NCBI GenBank assembly: GCA_019749805.1
Contig: JAIEPH010000022.1
Coordinates: 62,001 to 126,000 of the forward strand
Direction: 5' to 3'
Length of the DNA stretch: 64,000 nucleotides
Source of the DNA: Mycobacteriaceae bacterium
GTDB lineage: Bacteria; Actinomycetota; Actinomycetes; Mycobacteriales; Mycobacteriaceae
Shown: positions 42,613 through 52,500 of the stretch, piece by piece
Layout: the number at the start of each line of letters is the position of its first letter
Position numbering within the stretch: position 1 is the first letter of the stretch
The notes under the pieces: model-generated
The model's database searches: none
Seen by the model: the letters and a program-made list of their open reading frames with translations, nothing else
What the model was told of the DNA's origin: nothing
Position numbers and translations under genes: made by a program

Positions 42613-45600
42613 CTATTTGGGGTGGCGCGGTCCATGGCCGGCGGGCGGGTCGGCGAGCGGCTTCCATCCCTTGCCGCCGTTGGAAATAGCCTCGGTCATA
42701 CGGTCGTAGGCATCGAGTACCAGACGCTTGGTGCGGAACTCGCCGAAGTCACGTTCCTCGTATTTGCGAACGACAAAGAACGAGTCGAGAACGTGTGTGG
42801 CTTCTTCACGCCCGAGCCCATAGACGTGGAGAAATTTGGCGTCTAAGTCTGCGCGCAGCAATGCCCTGCGTTCGGGGTCCCAGCGAAAAGGTGGCCCATC
42901 GTCGCCCATGTCCTCGGCGTACGGCTTTAAGCGCATTGAGGTATACGACAACTCCAAGACGTAGGGGCGCACGCCATCCGACAAGGACTGTTCCGGGTGC
43001 CAGGGAGCAGGTTCGTCGAACGCTTTCGGTGGTGGGCAAGCGAGTTGCTTCACAATGAAATACGTCATGCTCGTACCGCTAAACTTCTGACGAGCGATAT
43101 AGTCGAAAATTAAGCTCGACCAGAGCGCATGCATGCGCGGTCCACACGCGGTGATCGCAGGAAATGCCAAGGGCAGCTTGTGTCCAACGGCAGATTTTGG
43201 GATCACGGCTGGGATGAAGGTTCTTTCATTGCTCGCATTGGTGGTGTCTCGCCAGCCGAGAAGCCAACCGCGATCCCATACTCCACCCAGATTCTCAGAT
43301 AGCGTTGATCGGTCGATCCAGTATCGAGCGAGCGGCTCTACGTCTGCGGGCTTGTCGTGCTCTTCCGCCGAAACTCGTGGCAGTGTGCCCTTATTGAGCT
43401 GTGCCTGCGTAGCTCCGCGATAAGTCGCGAAGCGGTGGTCAAAATGGCCTACCATCTTTCCTTCGTACAGAGGCACATACTCCTTAGCGCCCGTCCTATG
43501 CGACCATCCGTTGAACTTCGTATTCGCTAGGTCGTCGGCGGTGTAGAACAAGTCAGAATCGTTCGCCATGTGGAACAACGTCGCGAATGAAAGGCCCCAT
43601 GGGTTGCCGTCTGGATCGTCGTCGCGGATAAGAATGGGGTGGCGTTTGTACACGCCGAGGGTGAGGTCTGCGTCGGCGCGACTGCGGAATGTTGGCAGCG
43701 TGCCCGTGTTTGGATTGAGAAGCAGCACCTCCTGCGACGATAGCTCAAACCGGCGGTTGGGCACATCGGCAAGGTGACGTGTGTAGAAGGCAAATCGCGT
43801 CCGCTCCACCGCACGTTCACTACCCGCGATCGCGGTCACTGCGAACCGAAGTTGGTTGTGCACCTTGAAAATCTTTGCTTCGTTCTCAAAGTCGTAGAAC
43901 GCAATTAGCCGATTGGAGGATAGAGTGTCCGCAAAGAATGGTGCTGTGGTCTTGCCAGTGGCTAATTGTGTCTCGGTGATAACGGCCGATAACCCCGTCG
44001 GCGCGCACATGGTGCGCATAGTTTCGGCGAACACGCTGTAGGTGTTGACGTCGCCTTGCCCGGTGAAGGGGTATCGGCCGCTTTTCAGTAGTAGATGCGC
44101 GGTGCCATCGGACTGGCGGAGTGCCGCGAGGTACGCCTGGTGCAAATCGAGGTCGCTATCTGCCAACTGGTCGATCATCTTCTTGCGGATCGCCGCGGTC
44201 GCCGCACCCTCGATGTCGGGACGACCGGCGTTGCCGAAGAACTCCTTGTCCTGAATCTTTACTCGCTCCCACGGAGGGTTGCCGACTACGCACGAGAAGC
44301 CGCCGGTCCACCCCGTCGTCACATCAGCGCGACCGTCGTTGGGGACGGTGAAGATGCCGGGAAACTCGAGGTGCCAGTGAAAGAATCGGTACTGTCGCGC
44401 AAGCGAGTTGACTCGGCTGACCACGTCGTCGGACACCGACTCTGAGCTTTCGGCAAGTGCGCGGACCGTGGCATGAGTGATGCCTTGCCCAGACGTTGTT
44501 GCGCCAGTTTTGCGTTGAACGAACGCCGCACACCACGCGTCGGCGACGAGCTTCGCCGCTGCCAGTTCAGGATCGGTTTCCAGCCGCCGCCAGGCGTCGG
44601 CGCGTGCCCGTAGCTCAGCAATAGATGAGGCGGTGCCGGTGTCGGCTTCGTGGGCGGCCTTGGTGAACCGGATCGTTTCGACGTTGAGCGTTTCGGCCCC
44701 GAAGCTCAGCGTTAACTGATTCTCGTCGGCTTGGCGTTCGGTCTTATTCCGGGCCTTGAGTTTCTTCGTCCATTCCTTATCGTCATCTCCGAGCGCTACA
44801 AAAGCCACGTCGGGGATGTTGTGCCGCAGCAGTTCCGGTGTGGTTCCTAGTAGAGCGTTGCCGACGCGGAAGTGTGCGTCGAGGAATGGGAAGGGGCGGT
44901 CGGCGTCGAACGCTTCGAGCCACAGCGCAACCTTGGTGATCTCGATCGCGAGGTCGTTCAGATCGACGCCGTAAACGCAGCGCTCGATAACATCGGCGGT
45001 TGCCTTGCGAACCGCCGCCGGTGTGGGTTCGATTTCGCCGGTCCGCACGGTCGCGAGTGCGGCGGCGATCCGTCGGGCGGCCGCGACAACGAAATGTCCA
45101 CTACCGCAAGCCGGGTCGACCACCGTGAGGGCTAGGAGAGCCTGCGCTGGATCCGTGTCTCGCATAGCTTCGTCGATCAATGGGTTGAGCGCCTCGTCGA
45201 GCACAAGCGCGATGAGATCCGAGGGGGTGTAGTACGAGCCCGACTTCTTCCGATCGTTGCCGGACGCCAGGCTGAGCGTGAACGTTCGATCGTCGGCGTG
45301 GTAGCGGGGCGTGTACGCGAGCAGGCCCTCATACATGCCGCCGAGTTCTTCACTGTCAAGGTTGCGAAAGTCGACCGAGCGTGGCGCGCCGGTCACCGGG
45401 TCGTTGATTTGCGATAGAGCCCTCACCGCTGCGAGCAGCGCCCGGTTGGGCAGCTTGGCACCATCGAGAATGCTCAGTGCGTCTCGCGAATACAGGCTAG
45501 CGCCCAGACCGTTGAGGCCGAGGGCGGCCAAACCTTCCCCAGCTAACGCGTCAGTGACGATCTGGTGGGCTTCCCACAGATCGGTGTGCCAACCGCCGAT

Positions 45601-46716
45601 CGGCTCTGCCGCCAGACGACGCAACCGCGCAGATGAGAAGTAGTCGGCATATAGGGTTTGGGAGCTTTGTGGGACACCGGACTGGTGCAGCAGTTCCCGG
45701 TCCTCGACCACAAACAATATGATTAGGCGATACGCGATGCGAAGTAGTGCGCGCTGCAGATCACGGTCGGCATCGGTGGCGGCAGCAAGTGTGTCCCGAA
45801 GCGCAGTATTGGCCGGATGCGCGACGAATCCAGTGCCCAGTTCCTGGAGAGCGGCGGCGATACCGTGCTGCAAGTTGAGCAGGGCCCGCGCCCCGTCGTC
45901 GATTGCGGTGATACGCCACCGCTCCAACCAGCAGTTGTCGAGCTTTGGCTCGGCCTGCTCGACTTCGGCATCACCGTCGGAATCATCCTGTCCCATAATA
46001 GCTTTGGCGGCTTTGTCGTCCAGGCCGGGTGCGAACCTACTTGCGTGAACGGTGAGGAAGAGGAGCCGGAAGTCGGCGTACAGCTGGTCGGTGAACATCG
46101 CGTCGAGATCGAACTCAACGAAGGACTGTCGAGTCAGGCTGGAGGCGTCTCGCAGCAGTCGCAGCTGATGGCCGTTCGAAACGACGCCCCACAACGCATG
46201 GTCCTCACGGTTGAGATAGTCCTGCACCATGGCCTGCGGCGCGCGGGCTGTCACTCCGGCAGTCTTAGTGTCGAGATCGATGCCGGCACCCACCAAGTGC
46301 AGCGGCACCCATACGGACGGGTTCGCGGCGTCGGGCCATGCGACCCGATGGGAAATGGGGAAGCGCGGCCCCTCGGTCTCTCCGAGGCCGGGCGGCACTG
46401 CTAAGCCGGCGCTCACGACATCGGGCCGGCCCCAACCGAGTTCATACAGTAGGGGCAAGAGCCATTTGTCCCGTGTGAGCTTTGTCGCGGCGTCCCCCTC
46501 GGGGAGTCGTTCTAGCGAAGCGGTCCAATTGCGATGCGCGGCGAGCATCGCTTCCCACGCGCGGGCGATGGCACCGTTGACCGTCATTCCCGGGGGAAGC
46601 TCGTACGCCTCTGCGGTTTGTCCAGGCATCCGTAACTCGTTGGCGGGCGGTATCGCCTCACCGGGAATAGCCGTGCCAACCGTGCGCACTGCGGGGAAAG
46701 CCGCCGCGCCACTCAT
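42613..46716 (-). CDS. Large adenine-specific DNA methyltransferase (DrmMI/PglX/Eco57I-like)
   Basis: A 1367-residue DNA methyltransferase. Motif X/I are KKSGSYYTPSDLIALVLDEA and TVVDPACGSGHFVVAAARRI (534), and motif IV CVVGNPPWERVKIQDKEFF lies near 820. The order and length match DISARM class 1 DrmMI and the BREX PglX/Eco57I group of N6-adenine methyltransferases. A target-recognition part occupies the C-terminal third. It would methylate host DNA to mark self. Its start overlaps the DrmD-like gene's stop (ATGA). Confidence 0.87.
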   Translation of the reverse strand: MSGAAAFPAVRTVGTAIPGEAIPPANELRMPGQTAEAYELPPGMTVNGAIARAWEAMLAAHRNWTASLERLPEGDAATKLTRDKWLLPLLYELGWGRPDVVSAGLAVPPGLGETEGPRFPISHRVAWPDAANPSVWVPLHLVGAGIDLDTKTAGVTARAPQAMVQDYLNREDHALWGVVSNGHQLRLLRDASSLTRQSFVEFDLDAMFTDQLYADFRLLFLTVHASRFAPGLDDKAAKAIMGQDDSDGDAEVEQAEPKLDNCWLERWRITAIDDGARALLNLQHGIAAALQELGTGFVAHPANTALRDTLAAATDADRDLQRALLRIAYRLIILFVVEDRELLHQSGVPQSSQTLYADYFSSARLRRLAAEPIGGWHTDLWEAHQIVTDALAGEGLAALGLNGLGASLYSRDALSILDGAKLPNRALLAAVRALSQINDPVTGAPRSVDFRNLDSEELGGMYEGLLAYTPRYHADDRTFTLSLASGNDRKKSGSYYTPSDLIALVLDEALNPLIDEAMRDTDPAQALLALTVVDPACGSGHFVVAAARRIAAALATVRTGEIEPTPAAVRKATADVIERCVYGVDLNDLAIEITKVALWLEAFDADRPFPFLDAHFRVGNALLGTTPELLRHNIPDVAFVALGDDDKEWTKKLKARNKTERQADENQLTLSFGAETLNVETIRFTKAAHEADTGTASSIAELRARADAWRRLETDPELAAAKLVADAWCAAFVQRKTGATTSGQGITHATVRALAESSESVSDDVVSRVNSLARQYRFFHWHLEFPGIFTVPNDGRADVTTGWTGGFSCVVGNPPWERVKIQDKEFFGNAGRPDIEGAATAAIRKKMIDQLADSDLDLHQAYLAALRQSDGTAHLLLKSGRYPFTGQGDVNTYSVFAETMRTMCAPTGLSAVITETQLATGKTTAPFFADTLSSNRLIAFYDFENEAKIFKVHNQLRFAVTAIAGSERAVERTRFAFYTRHLADVPNRRFELSSQEVLLLNPNTGTLPTFRSRADADLTLGVYKRHPILIRDDDPDGNPWGLSFATLFHMANDSDLFYTADDLANTKFNGWSHRTGAKEYVPLYEGKMVGHFDHRFATYRGATQAQLNKGTLPRVSAEEHDKPADVEPLARYWIDRSTLSENLGGVWDRGWLLGWRDTTNASNERTFIPAVIPKSAVGHKLPLAFPAITACGPRMHALWSSLIFDYIARQKFSGTSMTYFIVKQLACPPPKAFDEPAPWHPEQSLSDGVRPYVLELSYTSMRLKPYAEDMGDDGPPFRWDPERRALLRADLDAKFLHVYGLGREEATHVLDSFFVVRKYEERDFGEFRTKRLVLDAYDRMTEAISNGGKGWKPLADPPAGHGPRHPK

Positions 46717-49580
46717 TTGGCACCTGCATCGGGGAGGAACACGTAGACGCCTAAGACATCGGCCGGTGGTAGGAAGCGGACGGTGGGCGTGCGTCCGCTA
46801 GCCTTCGAGGCGCTGCGTATGGCCTGATGCTCAGCTATCAGGCCCTTGGCGGCGTCGTTGCCCGCATTGGTCAGGTGCTCCTCGAGTCCGGAAACGCGCT
46901 GCAGCGCGCGATCCAATTGCGTTCGCGCAAGCGCGTCATCCACATTGCTCGACGGTGCCAACGACAACAGGTCGTCTACCTCTAACTGTGGCAGCCACGT
47001 GAGATCGTCCCCCGTGGCGGTGAAGGCCAGAAACTTCGCTTCTTCGGCCACCTGGGTGACTGTCGCAGCGGCACCAGGAATGCTGATCTCGAGTCGGTGC
47101 CGCGCCATCACCAAGGTCGTCACCTTGCTGACGCCCTTGGTGCGCATAACGCCCGCCCGGCGAGCCGGTCTGGCCGCAGAGTCGAGTCGGGAATCCAGAG
47201 CAGCATCGAGGACATACCGCGACAGGGCGTCCACCGTCGGGTCGGTGCGCGTCAGCACACTGTGGCCCGGAGGCACTGGGAGAGAACGATGCAAGTGCAG
47301 CCGGCTGCCTTTGATGGGGGGAAGTTGGTCACGGACGGCGGCAGGCAAAGTGTCGACAACTGCCGTGAATCCGTCACCAGTGTCAGTGACGGCTGCGCCC
47401 ATCAGCGACAGTGCGGTGCGGGTGAAGGCTTCGACGTCCGCGGGGCCGCCGAGGGCCTGCCGAACTTCTGCGAGCGCGTGTTGGACGGTATCGGGTTTGA
47501 GTCCGGCCTGGCGGAACCGCGAGCGCGATGCTTTCTCTCGTTCGGCGGCGTTGGTCCACTCGACCTCGACTTGCTCAGCGAGTGTCTTCGACGTGGCTTC
47601 GGCGAAGTCGAGGGTGAGCTGTTCGGCTTCCTTGCCGCGCAATAACAGTGATTCCCAGATCGCCTTCATGACTGTGGTGGAATCGACGGGAATCGGCACC
47701 GAGACGCCGATGCTGCGTTTGATGTTCTCGTGTCGGCGGATGAGGACCTGCAGCACGATTCCGTCGATGCCGTTGTCTTCGCCGTAGTAGGTGACGGTCC
47801 GGACTGTGGGTGCCTGCTGGCCAAACCTGTCGACGCGCCCTTCGCGTTGTTCGTGGCGGGTCGGATTCCACGCGAGGTCGTAATGCACAACTGCGTTGAA
47901 CCCGTCCTGGAGGTTGATTCCCTCAGAGAGGCAGTCCGTCGCTATGAGCAAGCGGGGGCCGTCGTACGAGCTGAGCGCGCCGACGCGGGCCTCGCGCTCC
48001 TCCGGTGGAAGTTTCCCTGTCACCGAATCGATCTCGAGGTTGTTGACCTTCGCTAGTGCGGAAGCCAGGTGCTCGGCCAGGTAGTCGGCGGTCGGGATGT
48101 AGCGGCAGAAGACGATGGGACTGTAGCCGTTGTCTAGCAGTTCCTTCAGCAGGGGGATGAGCCGTTTGAGCTTGGCGTCCGAGCGGGAACCTTTCAGTGC
48201 GGCTGCTGCGGCCGCTAACTCGCGAAGGCGCTTTCGTGCCTTTGTGTCGGGCTCGTCGCCTTCTCCGGTGTCTGCGCCCACGGTGACGTCTTCGGCTTCG
48301 AGCGTGTCGTCGAGATCGGCGTCCAGGATGCGAGGTTCGGCATAGGCATCGACCTCGGCCTCGTCTTCGGCCGTGGCTACGGCGGAACGATTCAGCAGCG
48401 TCTGTTCGGCTGCGGCCGGGCTGGAGGCGAGACAGCGCAGCAGGGCAATGGCTGACCACCACCGGACACGCTGACGCACTGCGCTGAGCTTCGGATCCGT
48501 CACCTGCTCGCGGACGTATTCCATGACGTCGTCGAACAGCTGGCGATATTGAGCCGTGAGTTTGTACGCGGTTTCGGTGGTTTCGCGCTCGGGGAAAGGA
48601 GTGTCCTCGTCGAGGTACTCACGGATGTCGGCACGCTGACGCTGAATCATGTACTGCGCGAGCAGCTTGCGGTCGTCCTCGCGATCGCGGCCCGACAGAT
48701 CTGCTGGTAGGTCGCCGAGTCTGTCATCGAGCAATCCGATCAGCGCTTGCCACGCGGAGTCATCACCGCTGTGTGGTGTCGCTGTCAGGAGGAGAAGGTG
48801 ACGCTGGGCTTCGTCGGCAAGCTTACGCAAGAGCGCATAGCGCAGCTGTGTCTGCGACGACGTTCCGACGCCTGCGTGCGGCACGCACGTGTGCGCCTCA
48901 TCAACGATCACCAATTCCGGGCACTGCAGCGCGAATTCATCGCGACGTGACTTCTGCTTGATGAAGTCGGTAGAAATCACTAAGTACGGGTGGTGCTCGT
49001 AGAGGTTGGAACCAAACGGAACACTACGTAGGAGCCGATTAACGGTGGATGGCAGGAGGAGTTGGGCTTCGATGCCGAACTTATGGCGAAGCTCGCCCTG
49101 CCACTGCGGGGCGAGCTGTGGTGAGCAAAGGACCGCTAAGCGCTGGGCTGCTCCGGTGGCGAGCAGCTCGGCGACAATCAGCCCTGCCTCCACCGTCTTT
49201 CCAATGCCGACCCCGTCCGCGATGAGCAGCCGAGTGACGTCCTGGTTCGCGGCCATCATTAACGGAACCAACTGGTAATTGCGGGGTGTCACCGCCAGCC
49301 GCGCGAAGGAACGGAACGGGCCACCGCTCGCACGGAACGAAAGCCGCAGGGCGTCACGCAGGAGCCGCGCGCGGCTAGCATCGCCGCGGTCATCCACGGT
49401 GGGTGGTTTGAAGGTAGCCGCAGCGAACTGATCGATCTCAGGGAGTAGCACGGTGGTTTCATGTTCGTGCCCACCAAGGGGCCTGACGAGAAGTGCACCG
49501 TCGGGAGAGCCGGGAAGCACGAGCCAGTCACGACCACGAGCGTTGACGAGACTGCCTGCAGGGTAATCGAGTACAGTCAT
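46713..49580 (-). CDS. drmD: SNF2-like helicase, DrmD-type
   Basis: A 955-residue superfamily 2 SNF2-like helicase. It has RNYQLVPLMMAANQDVTRLLI then ADGVGIGKTVEAGLIVAELL (Walker A at 122), LVIVDEAHTCVPHAG (DEAH at 227), LLLTATPHSGDDSAWQALIG, and the helicase C-terminal motif LLIATDCLSEGINLQDGFNA with HEQREGRVDRFGQQ. The VPLMMA...LLIADGVGIGKTVEAG opening is the signature I associate with DrmD of class 1 DISARM. It is flanked with 4-base ATGA overlaps by the giant helicase gene and the methyltransferase gene. Confidence 0.88.
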   Translation of the reverse strand: MTVLDYPAGSLVNARGRDWLVLPGSPDGALLVRPLGGHEHETTVLLPEIDQFAAATFKPPTVDDRGDASRARLLRDALRLSFRASGGPFRSFARLAVTPRNYQLVPLMMAANQDVTRLLIADGVGIGKTVEAGLIVAELLATGAAQRLAVLCSPQLAPQWQGELRHKFGIEAQLLLPSTVNRLLRSVPFGSNLYEHHPYLVISTDFIKQKSRRDEFALQCPELVIVDEAHTCVPHAGVGTSSQTQLRYALLRKLADEAQRHLLLLTATPHSGDDSAWQALIGLLDDRLGDLPADLSGRDREDDRKLLAQYMIQRQRADIREYLDEDTPFPERETTETAYKLTAQYRQLFDDVMEYVREQVTDPKLSAVRQRVRWWSAIALLRCLASSPAAAEQTLLNRSAVATAEDEAEVDAYAEPRILDADLDDTLEAEDVTVGADTGEGDEPDTKARKRLRELAAAAAALKGSRSDAKLKRLIPLLKELLDNGYSPIVFCRYIPTADYLAEHLASALAKVNNLEIDSVTGKLPPEEREARVGALSSYDGPRLLIATDCLSEGINLQDGFNAVVHYDLAWNPTRHEQREGRVDRFGQQAPTVRTVTYYGEDNGIDGIVLQVLIRRHENIKRSIGVSVPIPVDSTTVMKAIWESLLLRGKEAEQLTLDFAEATSKTLAEQVEVEWTNAAEREKASRSRFRQAGLKPDTVQHALAEVRQALGGPADVEAFTRTALSLMGAAVTDTGDGFTAVVDTLPAAVRDQLPPIKGSRLHLHRSLPVPPGHSVLTRTDPTVDALSRYVLDAALDSRLDSAARPARRAGVMRTKGVSKVTTLVMARHRLEISIPGAAATVTQVAEEAKFLAFTATGDDLTWLPQLEVDDLLSLAPSSNVDDALARTQLDRALQRVSGLEEHLTNAGNDAAKGLIAEHQAIRSASKASGRTPTVRFLPPADVLGVYVFLPDAGAK

Positions 49581-52500
49581 GTGCTCGCTTTCGAATCGCC
49601 GAAGATGCCGGCATTCTCCACAATGGTCTTCAGCCAGCCTTCGCTGGCGTCCTGGTGATGGAACCGCAGCACCAACCAGCCCGCTTCGTCTTCGAGGCGC
49701 TGTCTAGCCTTCTCGTCCTTCTCAGCTTGGTGCTCGGAATCATGCACCGGGCCGTCTACGAATACGGCGACGTTCATCCCGCCGGTGTGATAGGCGAAGT
49801 CCGGACGAGCGTAGTAACCATCGACGATCTGCTGAGCGGTATCGGGAAGCCGAAGGCCGTGCTGCTCAAGCAGTTCCAAGAACTGTGCCTCAAGGGTGCT
49901 CTCGCAAGCCTTCTGTAGGCGCTGCAACTGATCGGCGCGGGTTTCACCGCCGGCGCCCACAGCCACGTCGGCCTTCATGAGGCGTCCGAGGAGCTCGGAG
50001 ACGACATGGCGGTCCAGATGCTGGTGGTCCCACTGATTGCTGTAGGAGAGCAGGCAGTCGTAGCACGCCTGGGCACAGTCCTCCCTGGCGAATTCAGCAC
50101 GACGTTTGTCGTCCCCCGTGTCAGGATCGAAGTGAAGTATCTCCAGGGCGGCACGCGCGACGGTTCGCAGCTGATCGCCGTCGGTGGCGAAGCGACGCAG
50201 CACTCCCGCTCCTCCCTCCGCTGCCTCGTAGAACAGGAGTCGAGACCATGCGTGGTCTCCTGAATTGTCGGGGAGCGGTTCGACGGCGAGTTCGCTGCTT
50301 TCGAGCTGGTATACAGCCTCGATCGCGCGCTTGAACGCATACATCAGTGCCATGCGCTGATCGGGCCCGATCGAGGCGTCTAGATCAAGCACCATGGCGT
50401 TGCGGTGGTCCTCGACATAAGGGACGATTCGTTGGTAGCGAGGCGTTTCGCCGTGGACGTTGTTCTCGAGTTCCTCGTCCTTGGACCATCGGCCCTCGAC
50501 GGTGTCGAGCACATATCCCTTGACATCTTTATTCTTTCGGCGCCGAAGTCCGACGTTCATTCGACGAATCCGGGCGGTGTCGCCGTACGACATGGAGCCC
50601 AACGCTTCTCCATCGACAGCGATGGTGCTGTTCAACTGGCCAGCGGCCACACCATGAGGTTCAAACCGCAGCGCGGTGACGATCTCGTAACCGCCCCGCT
50701 GACGTTCCTCCTCATCGGCGTTGATGCGATCGCGACGTCTCGTCTTCACGGATAGAAGACGCATCATGCTGCTCATGGTCTCGAGTGATCCGCAGCCGCA
50801 CTGCTCACAGAACTCCACGCCGCTGGCATCAACGGATTCATGCAGGTACCCGCAGCGGTTGCAGCGTTTGATACCAGTGATGTTGACGCCGGTGCCGTCG
50901 TCTCGCGCGGGCAGGCTGACTCGATCGACTTGATAGCGCGCGCCCTCGTGGTAGATGAAGGCATCCGGCCCGAACTCGCTGATCGCGAGGAATCTCGGGC
51001 GTTGGACGAAGTCACCTTCGCCGCTCTTCGTCCGACGTTCCGCTGGGATGAAGGCTGACAGCGGCAGGCGCGGGAACGAGTACCCCGGCAAGAAGCCTTC
51101 CGACGCGAAGTACCGGTACGTGTAGAAGTCGCCTTGATTGACGTCGTCGACCTGGCCCTTGAGAAGGTCTAAGGCAGCACGGGCTTCGGAAATGCGGCCC
51201 CTAGCACGTTGTTTCGCAGATTCGGCGGCACCGATCGTCTTGAGCACGTCGTTGGCCTTATCGAGTTCGACTCGTGCTTCGGCGTAGAGACCCCGCCAGC
51301 GGTCGGCGGCAGCGTTAAATCGCTTCGAGGCCAGGGCAACGGTGTCTTGCACCCAGGTGTCTGACCACCACCGGGCCGCGGTGACCTCGCTTGTCGCGGT
51401 CAGCACTGCGGTGATCGCCGCGGTCGCTTCCGGCTTCTTCGACGGTGCCTCGATGAGGGCGAGCACCTCGGGCCGCAGTGGCTCGCCAGGCTGATCGATG
51501 TCGAGGAGATCGACCATGCTCGCCTTGAGGTCCAGGCCGCACACGACGAGCCAGATCGAATGTGCGTGTGCGCGTACAAGATCTTGATTGCCGAGTTCGA
51601 GTCGCGGCGGCGCAACGGCTCCCGAGACCATGTCCCTGCTGCGAGCGAAGTAGTACGCATCGTGGGCGTTGCCCACGGCGCAGTAGGTGAAGGCGATGGC
51701 GGGCTGCCCAGAGCGACCGGCCCGCCCCGAACGTTGAGCGTAGTTCGCCGGTGTGGGGGGGACGTTGCGCATGCCAACGACGTTCAGACTCTTGATGTCG
51801 ACGCCCAGCTCCATCGTGGGGGAGCAGTACAGGACCGGCAGGCGAGCGGTGCCGAAGTCAGCCTCGCGTTGTTGACGCTTCGCCGGCTCCACCTGCGCAG
51901 TGTGTTCGCGTGCTTCGAGGCGGGCCAGTCCCCGCGCTGTTTCGGCGTATAGATTCGCGAAGTACGGGTTCACGCGACGTTCGAGTTGGTTACTGCGCAC
52001 CGGATCGGGAACGCGGAACTTCCCTTCGCCGGAACGCCATTCGATGAGATCGGACTTGATGCGGTAGCCGGTCCGGCCCTTGCCCTCGACCTTGGACAGA
52101 ATGCCGGCAGAGGCCATTACTGCTAGTAGCGCATCGATGATGGCGACGGCATCGGCAGGCTTCAGCGGATGTTTGTGGAGCGGGAAGCGCTGTGGTCGTC
52201 GTAGCCATTTGCCGTATGCGCTCAAACCTGAGAGGTACATGTCGCCTCGCGCGCCTCCACCGGTGCGAGGTCGTGTGCCTGTGTAGGTCACGCCGGAGTA
52301 CTCGCCTTCTTGTTCGGCGAGAGCCCACGGGCTTTTCAGCCACTGCTGGCTTGAACGTCTGATGCTGTCGTACTTGTCGTCGGTGAGGAACTCCGTTTCG
52401 ATACTGAGGTACCGGCGCATCTCAGTGAGCAGATAGTGCATCACTTCGCGCCGCGTCTTGGGTTCAGCGCCGGCCAGCGGTTGTCCGTACTTTGACCATC

